This document shows, one piece after another, positions 7,158 through 12,531 of a stretch of 12,531 nt of DNA (position 1 is its first letter; each line of letters begins with the position of its first letter). The position numbers were made by a program, and so were the translations under genes. The notes below the pieces were generated by a model. The model made no database searches, had not been told where the DNA came from, and saw nothing but the letters and a program-made list of their open reading frames with translations. This DNA is from an uncultured Lachnospiraceae bacterium (GTDB lineage: Bacteria > Bacillota > Clostridia > Lachnospirales > Lachnospiraceae). The DNA lies in assembly GCA_902783305.1 (NCBI GenBank), contig CACZQU010000224.1:1-12531 (forward strand), in the 5' to 3' direction.

Positions 7158-10100
7158 GAGTGAAAAACGCTTCGAGCGCGATATTGAATCTTTCCTGATT
7201 TCAGAGAGAGGCGGCTACCAGCAGTTTGTTGGGCAAGATGCTGAAGGAAATTGGGTGCATAACCGGCAGCATGATGTCGCACGCTGTATCTACATGGATG
7301 TGCTCTGCGAGTTTATAGCGAAGACGCAACCGAAGGAATGGGCTAAGTATATTAAATACTACGGGGACAAAGCACCAGACAAGCTCTATACCCGTCTGGA
7401 GCAGACGATTACCAATCAGGGCTTGATCTATGTGCTCCGAAATGGCATCACGGATATGGGCGTCAAATTGAAGGTCTGCTACTTCAAGCCGGAGTCTGCC
7501 CTGAACGAGACGCTTGTCGAACTGTACCAGTCCAACATTCTTGGCTGCACCCGTCAATTCCAATATTCGACCGGCAGTACGAACACCATTGACATGGTGC
7601 TCTCTGTAAACGGTATTCCCGTTGTGGCTATTGAGCTGAAAAATCAGTTCAAGGGGCAGGACGTTTGGTGCGCCATGAAGCAGTTTAAGAAGGACCGCAG
7701 CTCCAAGGAGTTTGCCTTCCGTCTGGATCACCGCTTCCTGGTCTATTTTGCAGTTGATCTGAACGAGGCGTGGATGACAACCCAGCTCAAAGACGATGCC
7801 ACCTACTTCATGCCTTTCAACATGGGCTCGAACGGTGCAGGAGTCACCGGTGGCGCTGGCAATCCTAATAATGAGAACGGGTATGACACCTACTACGTAT
7901 GGGAAGAGGTTTTGCAGCGCGACTCTCTGCTTGATATCCTTCACCGTTTTATTTCTCATGTGAAGGAAAAGGAAGAAGTGACAAAAAACGGTGTCACTAA
8001 AACTGTCACTAAAGAAAAACTAATCTTTCCTCGCTATCACCAGTACGATGTAGTTCGGAAGGTCATTGCTGATGTACGCGAGAAAGGCGCTGGAACGAAC
8101 TATCTGATCGAGCACTCTGCCGGCTCAGGAAAGTCCAATTCCATTGCGTGGATTGCTTATCGTCTTGCTTCCCTTCACAACGACAAGGACGAGAGCGTAT
8201 TCGATTCCGTCATCGTCGTGACCAACCGTGTGGTTCTCGACAGCCAGCTCCAGGACACTATCAACAGCTTTGAGCACGTGTCGGGCTTGCTTGAGTGCAT
8301 TGATGAAAAAAAGCATTCCCGCGATCTAGCAGAAGCTCTGAATGATAAGAAACGCATTATTATCTGTACTATTCAGAAGTTCCTCTTTGCATATAAGGAC
8401 ATTGAGAAGTTTTCTGGCAGGAAATTTGCAATCATCGTGGACGAGGCTCACCAGGGACAGAGCGGTGAATCCGCTAAGACGTTACGCCGCAGTTTGATTG
8501 ATATTGGTGTGGCCCTCAAGCACTATGCCGAGGAAGAAGGTATTGACGAATCCGATGTGGATCTTACCGACGACTATATAAACGCAGTTATCGGCCAGGG
8601 AAAACACGAGAACCAATCATTCTTTGCCTTTACTGCAACGCCGAAGGGCGAATCGCTTGAGCTGTTCGGTGTTCATGAGCAGAGCTTGGATGGCCCGATT
8701 ATTCATCGCCCTTTCCACGTTTACTCCATGCGGCAGGCCATTGAAGAAGGCTTTATCCTTGATGTGCTGAAGAACTATACGACAATAAAGGAAGCATTCA
8801 AGCTCATCAAGGTATCCGACGACAACCCGGAGCTGATCGAGGGCCCGACATCTAAGGCACTGTTCAAATACTATAAGAAGCACGGCTATACTATTACACA
8901 AAAGACTGAGATGATTATGACCAACTTCCTTGACAACTGTCGCTATCAAATCGACGGCAAAGGTAAAGCAATGGTCGTGGCAGACAGCCGTGCGAATGCT
9001 GTGCGCTATTACTTCGCCATTAAGCAGTATCTGAAGGATCACCCTGAAGAAACCAAGGGAACCGACGTGATGATTGCTTTTTCCGGCGAGATTTCTCTTG
9101 AGGATCTGCCCTCTGAGAAGCCGTATACCGAGGCCACGATGAATATGGATGAGGACGGCAAGTACATTACCACCGACAAGAAATTCCGTAAGGCGTTCCA
9201 CTCCAGCCAGTACAACATTCTCGTAGTGGCGAACAAGTATCAGACCGGTTTCGACGAGCCACTGCTGCACACCATGTATGTTGACAAGAAGCTAAAGGAT
9301 ATCACTGCCGTTCAGACGCTTTCCCGCTTGAACAGAACTACAGGCGGCAAGAACAGCACCTTTGTACTGGACTTTGAGAACACTGAAGAGGATATCAAAA
9401 AAGCCTTCCTGCCCTATTACGAGGCAACCACAATGATGGGTGATTCGGATATCAACCGAGTGTATGACCTCCGTGCCAAAATCGCTGAGTTTATGCTCTA
9501 CAACTTTGAGGATGTTCAGACCTTCATCGACTTTATGGCAAAGCACGGAGGTCCTAATCAGAGTGAAGCCTCTATTGGACGACTAGCCGGCCTTCTGCGT
9601 CCTGTCGTGGAACGCTACAAGGCGCTGAGCGACGACGATCAGTACACGGTACGTGATTATATTCGCAAATTCAACGGGGCGTATTCGTATATCACGCAGC
9701 TTGTTCGGTTGCATGACAAGGAGCTCTTCAACGAGTTCCAATACACAAACAACCTTATCAGGCTTTTGCCACGTGGCCGTGTTGAGATCGTTGATATAGA
9801 AGACAAGATTAAGCTAGAGTATGCCTCTCTGACGGAAACGTTCAACGGAGCAATCACACTCGACGAGAAGCCTCCGGTCTATGTACCGGGCGGCTCCCTT
9901 GCCCCGAAGAAGCCCAATAAGAAGCAGGACACCTTACAAAACATTATTGACAAGGTGAATGAACGTTTTGAGGGCAAGTTTACCGATGCGGACAGAGTAA
10001 TCATTGAGGGCATCTATCAGATGTTCATGAAAGACTCTGACGTAAAGAAATTCAAGAAGTACGCGAAGGACAATTCTACCGAGATGTTCGTAGAATCCCT

Positions 10101-10248
10101 CTTCCCAGACAAGTTCAAGGATATTGTCACTCAGTGCTTCCTGGATAACAACGAGGCATTCCAGAAGTTGTTTAACGATCCCGACTTTTATCAGAAAGTC
10201 CAGGACGAGATGGCCAAGGAGCTCTATAAGAGCTTGAGGAAAAGCTAA
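7150..10248 (+). CDS. hsdR: Type I restriction enzyme, ATP-dependent endonuclease/translocase subunit HsdR
   Basis: A 1032-residue subunit, normal length for HsdR, that joins HsdM and HsdS to pull in unmethylated DNA and cut it. The N-terminal PD-(D/E)xK nuclease has Asp148 (NTIDMVL) and Glu162-Leu-Lys164 (AIELKNQ). The SF2 helicase motor follows: Walker A HSAGSGKS at 322-329 with Lys328, motif Ia VVTNRVVLDSQ near 356-366, the DEAH box at 431-434, TATP at 495-498, a motif V region NKYQTGFDEP near 695-704, and motif VI QTLSRLNR at 722-729. The helical C-terminal part would contact the methyltransferase. Every catalytic motif looks intact. The gene overlaps the GmrSD-like gene by 8 nt and comes 3.6 kb after hsdS rather than next to hsdM/hsdS, because two accessory genes sit between them. 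Confidence 0.96.
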   Translation: MDKSEKRFERDIESFLISERGGYQQFVGQDAEGNWVHNRQHDVARCIYMDVLCEFIAKTQPKEWAKYIKYYGDKAPDKLYTRLEQTITNQGLIYVLRNGITDMGVKLKVCYFKPESALNETLVELYQSNILGCTRQFQYSTGSTNTIDMVLSVNGIPVVAIELKNQFKGQDVWCAMKQFKKDRSSKEFAFRLDHRFLVYFAVDLNEAWMTTQLKDDATYFMPFNMGSNGAGVTGGAGNPNNENGYDTYYVWEEVLQRDSLLDILHRFISHVKEKEEVTKNGVTKTVTKEKLIFPRYHQYDVVRKVIADVREKGAGTNYLIEHSAGSGKSNSIAWIAYRLASLHNDKDESVFDSVIVVTNRVVLDSQLQDTINSFEHVSGLLECIDEKKHSRDLAEALNDKKRIIICTIQKFLFAYKDIEKFSGRKFAIIVDEAHQGQSGESAKTLRRSLIDIGVALKHYAEEEGIDESDVDLTDDYINAVIGQGKHENQSFFAFTATPKGESLELFGVHEQSLDGPIIHRPFHVYSMRQAIEEGFILDVLKNYTTIKEAFKLIKVSDDNPELIEGPTSKALFKYYKKHGYTITQKTEMIMTNFLDNCRYQIDGKGKAMVVADSRANAVRYYFAIKQYLKDHPEETKGTDVMIAFSGEISLEDLPSEKPYTEATMNMDEDGKYITTDKKFRKAFHSSQYNILVVANKYQTGFDEPLLHTMYVDKKLKDITAVQTLSRLNRTTGGKNSTFVLDFENTEEDIKKAFLPYYEATTMMGDSDINRVYDLRAKIAEFMLYNFEDVQTFIDFMAKHGGPNQSEASIGRLAGLLRPVVERYKALSDDDQYTVRDYIRKFNGAYSYITQLVRLHDKELFNEFQYTNNLIRLLPRGRVEIVDIEDKIKLEYASLTETFNGAITLDEKPPVYVPGGSLAPKKPNKKQDTLQNIIDKVNERFEGKFTDADRVIIEGIYQMFMKDSDVKKFKKYAKDNSTEMFVESLFPDKFKDIVTQCFLDNNEAFQKLFNDPDFYQKVQDEMAKELYKSLRKS

Positions 10249-10250
10249 GA

Positions 10251-10802
10251 ATGAACTGCAAAATTATCCGGAGCAAACGCAAGTCTTTAGGGCTTGAAGT
10301 GAATGAAGAAGGGCTTATCATCCGAGCGCCTCTGCAAGCCACCGATGCTGAGATTAATATGTTTATTCTCCAGCATAAGAGTTGGATTGAAAAGCACCTT
10401 AAAAAGGTTGAAGAGCAAAAGAAGAAAGAGAATGAGGTCGAGCCCCTAAGCATGGACGAGATACGTGTTCTTGCGGATCAAGCTTTAAAGGTCATCCCGG
10501 AAAGAGTAAAACATTACGCTCCGCAGGTTGGAGTAACCTATGGCCGGATCACGATACGTAACCAGCGATCCAAATGGGGTAGCTGCAGCGGCAAAGGCAA
10601 TCTCAATTTCAACTGTCTGCTGATGCTGACTCCTCCAGAGGTGTTGGATAGCGTTGTGGTTCACGAGCTCTGCCACCGTAAGGAGATGAACCATTCCGAT
10701 CAGTTCTATGCGGAGGTATTAAGAGTGTTTCCCGACTACTGGAAATGGGATAAGTGGTTGAAGGAAAACGGCAATCTCCTTATGGCTAGATTGAAAAAGT
10801 AA
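10251..10802 (+). CDS. YgjP/SprT-like zinc metalloprotein (DUF45)
   Basis: A 183-residue protein of the YgjP family (COG1451). Visible marks are the RSKWGSCSGKGNLNFN block at about 106-121, typical of the family, and the zinc-protease helix HELCH at 138-142 (ligands His138 and His142, catalytic Glu139), followed by NHS at 147-149 with His148 as the likely third ligand. The long charged segment at about 45-68 is probably helical. The gene starts two bases after the hsdR stop; TGAGGA at 10235-10240 is its ribosome site. Relatives are often found next to type I R-M genes, but their substrate is not established. Proteolysis of HsdR or of DNA-bound proteins is a reasonable guess, not shown. The family call is firm. 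Confidence 0.88.
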   Translation: MNCKIIRSKRKSLGLEVNEEGLIIRAPLQATDAEINMFILQHKSWIEKHLKKVEEQKKKENEVEPLSMDEIRVLADQALKVIPERVKHYAPQVGVTYGRITIRNQRSKWGSCSGKGNLNFNCLLMLTPPEVLDSVVVHELCHRKEMNHSDQFYAEVLRVFPDYWKWDKWLKENGNLLMARLKK

Positions 10803-10822
10803 TAACTTAGGATGGAGTTCTT

Positions 10823-11800
10823 ATGGATAAAGACTCAAAGTTGCGCCCATTGTACCTGGCGAAAATCTTATATGAACGAACCGATGAGGATCATTATCTT
10901 ACGACAGCTCAGCTGATGGAGATCCTCGAAAAGGAGTATGGAATCAAAACACATCGGCAGACAATTCCAGCTGATGTTGAAGCCCTGCGCTCCTTTGGCA
11001 TGGAGATTCAGGAAGTGATGTCCTCCCAGAAACGCTACAACCTGATTAGCCGTGAATACGACGTCGCCGAGCTTAAGTTGCTGATCGATGCGGTGGAATC
11101 ATCAAAATTCATCACTAAGAAAAAGAGTGAGGAGTTGGTGGCCAAGCTTTCAAAGATGGCTGGCCAGAACCAAGCAGAGAATCTGAAGCGGAACATCTCA
11201 CCGGAAGACCGTATCAAATACGATAATGAGAGTATTTACCTGATTATTGATGGTATCAATGAAGCCATCAATGCCGGAAAGAAAATCTCCTTTCTATACT
11301 TTAAGTACGATGTTCGGAAGGAACAAAAGCTGCGCAACGATGGTAAACCGTTCGTTTTCAGCCCTCACCGACTTGTCTGGAATGGCGACTTCTATTACAT
11401 GGTCGGCGTCTTTGATAACGGCAAGCGTGTCGGGACGTTCCGTCTGGACCGTATCCAGAAGCGCCCGGATATCCTGGAGGAAGATTCGCTTCCTTTCCCG
11501 GCAGGCTTTGATTTCGAGAAACATCTTCAGACAAGCTTCCGGATGTACGGAACCAGCTACACAACGGTGGATCTCATCTGCAAGAACGATCTGATGGACG
11601 CGATCCTGGACAAGTTTGGCAAGGACGTCACCACCTACTGCTACGACATGGAGAACTTCCGGGCAGAGGTAGATGTCGTTGTCAGCAATGTCTTCTTCAG
11701 TTGGGTGTTCGGCTTTGAAGGGGACGTGGTGATCAACGGACCGGCAGAGGTGAAGGAACAGTATAAAGAGATGGTCCTGAAGGCGGCGGAAGGGATTTAA
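10823..11800 (+). CDS. WYL-domain transcriptional regulator
   Basis: A 325-residue regulator with the common order wHTH-WYL-WCX. The N-terminus (about 5-75) is a DeoR/HTH_11-like winged helix with the recognition segment KTHRQTIPADVEALRSFGM. The WYL domain covers about 150-215, with FSPHRLVWNGDFYYMVGVFD at 179-198; the namesake Trp-Tyr-Leu reads Tyr-Tyr-Met here. A WCX-type C-terminal domain follows (about 245-323). GGAG at 10814-10817 precedes the ATG by five bases. WYL regulators such as BrxR and CapW control phage-defence operons and are thought to sense nucleic-acid-like ligands. This one sits at the back of the R-M cluster, 20 bp after the YgjP-like gene and 16 bp before an unknown gene, so it could act on either part. 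No matching operator is visible next to it. Confidence 0.9.
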   Translation: MDKDSKLRPLYLAKILYERTDEDHYLTTAQLMEILEKEYGIKTHRQTIPADVEALRSFGMEIQEVMSSQKRYNLISREYDVAELKLLIDAVESSKFITKKKSEELVAKLSKMAGQNQAENLKRNISPEDRIKYDNESIYLIIDGINEAINAGKKISFLYFKYDVRKEQKLRNDGKPFVFSPHRLVWNGDFYYMVGVFDNGKRVGTFRLDRIQKRPDILEEDSLPFPAGFDFEKHLQTSFRMYGTSYTTVDLICKNDLMDAILDKFGKDVTTYCYDMENFRAEVDVVVSNVFFSWVFGFEGDVVINGPAEVKEQYKEMVLKAAEGI

Positions 11801-11802
11801 TT

Positions 11803-11809
11803 AGGAGGT
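11803..11809 (+). promoter_or_regulatory. Strong Shine-Dalgarno site of the 209-residue gene
   Basis: AGGAGGT, a near-perfect anti-16S match, stands 7 bases before the ATG at 11817, just after the WYL stop codon. It is the strongest ribosome site in the window and suggests high translation of an otherwise unknown protein. Confidence 0.75.
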
Positions 11810-11816
11810 AAGATAT

Positions 11817-12446
11817 ATGAGCTGTGCTAGTTTTGTACAGACGACAATTACAAATCTTGACACTGGCTTGTTCAATGAATGTCGTGATGTTCTTATTGAT
11901 GAGTATTTGCCGTTATCTTTAGCTCAGAAGGATGACTTGACGGTTTCTGTTCTGGCAGAGAAGCTGTGCGACTACTTCGAGAAAATCGAACTCAAGACAG
12001 GAAAGTCATTTGAGAAGATTGTTGAGAAGTACACTACAGATTTAGATTCTGTGGTCGCGGATAGAATCGCGAAGGAACCAAAGCCTAGAAAAAACAAACC
12101 TACACCTCCTACTCCTCGCTCGAGAAAGTATTACGAGAAGGCTTGTTTCCTGAGAAAAAACAACAAAGAGACAAAGCATGGGTTGCTTGATTATACTAGG
12201 ATAATGCTCTGTCTTTATGCTGCGATTATTCAAAACAACTGTAAAGAAATAGATGACTTCAACTTGTCAATGAATGGACTTAATCTGACTAAGATTATTG
12301 AAGCGTTGCGGAAAGAAACCGTATTGCTTGGTAAGAAACCGAAGTTTGAAACGAAGGATCCATACGCATCTGACAGAAGTACGTTTATTCTTCTTGTTAT
12401 CATGTTTTACTACATGAAGAGCAAAGAGATAGTGGGAGAATACTGA
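11817..12446 (+). CDS. Uncharacterised 209-residue protein with basic proline-rich linker
   Basis: I do not recognise a family. The protein has two parts joined by a Lys/Pro-rich linker at about 86-104 (KEPKPRKNKPTPPTPRSRK). The N-terminal part (about 1-80) is mixed, acidic and probably helical. The C-terminal part (about 105-209) is helical and holds two hydrophobic stretches, LCLYAAII at about 131-138 and TFILLVIMFYYM at 189-200. These are too short or too isolated to call membrane segments with confidence. No catalytic motif stands out. It follows the WYL gene by 16 bp and is followed one base later by another gene, so it may begin a second functional unit, perhaps an unknown effector under WYL control. 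That role is a guess from position. Confidence 0.75.
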   Translation: MSCASFVQTTITNLDTGLFNECRDVLIDEYLPLSLAQKDDLTVSVLAEKLCDYFEKIELKTGKSFEKIVEKYTTDLDSVVADRIAKEPKPRKNKPTPPTPRSRKYYEKACFLRKNNKETKHGLLDYTRIMLCLYAAIIQNNCKEIDDFNLSMNGLNLTKIIEALRKETVLLGKKPKFETKDPYASDRSTFILLVIMFYYMKSKEIVGEY

Positions 12447-12447
12447 T

Positions 12448-12531
12448 ATGGCTAACGTAATAAACATACAGACCTTAGATGAGCTTCGACGGTTTCTTAA
12501 CGATAAGGGCATAATGGAGATAGCCATAAGG
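12448..12531 (+). CDS. Start of a further gene, cut by the window end (partial)
   Basis: An ATG one base after the preceding TGA opens a frame that stays open for 28 codons to the right edge, beginning MANVINIQTLDELRRFL. GGGAG at 12434-12438 lies 9 bases upstream inside the 209-residue gene. The spacing fits continued operon structure and probable translational coupling. The fragment is too short to identify. Its presence means the cluster extends beyond the window. Confidence 0.65.
   Translation, partial: MANVINIQTLDELRRFLNDKGIMEIAIR

Noticed and set aside
7201..7959. Long minus-strand open frame of 252 codons inside hsdR, and similar ones such as 8617-9270
   Set aside because: They lie entirely opposite hsdR, which has intact helicase and nuclease motifs; their proteins show no recognisable domain and they have no convincing ribosome site.
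481..11800. BREX or DISARM system
   Set aside because: No PglZ, BrxL, BrxC, PglX-sized methyltransferase, or DrmA/DrmB-like genes are visible; HsdM, HsdS and HsdR are canonical type I subunits.
1..12531. CRISPR array, tRNA or rRNA genes
   Set aside because: No regularly spaced direct repeats or recognisable RNA gene sequences were seen on either strand.

Overview
The window carries one densely packed plus-strand gene cluster. At its core is a complete type I restriction-modification (R-M) system, hsdM-hsdS-...-hsdR. Strong AGGAGG-type ribosome sites, a consensus TTGAAA-17 bp-TATAAT promoter, moderate base composition and the protein style (small Cro/CI regulator, WYL regulator, YgjP-like protein) suggest a Firmicute, most likely a gut-type Clostridium relative. 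No rRNA or housekeeping gene is present to confirm this.

Layout: positions 1-255 hold a possible tail of an upstream gene, a large imperfect hairpin (8-51), a promoter (128-156) and a dyad overlapping its -10 and presumed start of transcription (154-171). Then follow a 68-residue HTH regulator (256-462), hsdM (481-2259), hsdS (2252-3544, overlapping hsdM by 8 nt) and a two-zinc-ribbon protein with an R-H-x3-H HEPN ribonuclease motif (3544-4503, sharing one base with hsdS). An 80-nt gap with tandem hairpins comes next. The second block is a GmrSD/DUF262-DUF1524 nuclease (4584-7157), hsdR (7150-10248, overlapping the nuclease gene by 8 nt), a YgjP-like zinc metalloprotein (10251-10802), a WYL regulator (10823-11800), an unrecognised 209-residue protein (11817-12446) and the first 28 codons of another gene running off the window (12448-12531). 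The largest gap after position 255 is those 80 nt, so most or all of this is probably one transcript.

How the genes may work together: HsdM and HsdS make the sequence-specific methyltransferase, and HsdR adds ATP-driven translocation and cleavage of unmodified DNA. The embedded GmrSD-like enzyme would be expected to attack DNA with modified bases, which type I enzymes often cannot cut. The zinc-ribbon/HEPN protein looks like an RNase effector and could be a backup toxin released when the R-M complex is inhibited, by analogy with PrrC. Two regulators of different families (Cro/CI at the front, WYL at the back) frame the set. The most interesting feature is this layered design: a type I core with a translationally coupled candidate RNase toxin and a candidate type IV nuclease inserted between hsdS and hsdR, split into two coupled blocks by a structured RNA spacer. 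The cooperation is inferred; the gene identities rest on visible motifs.
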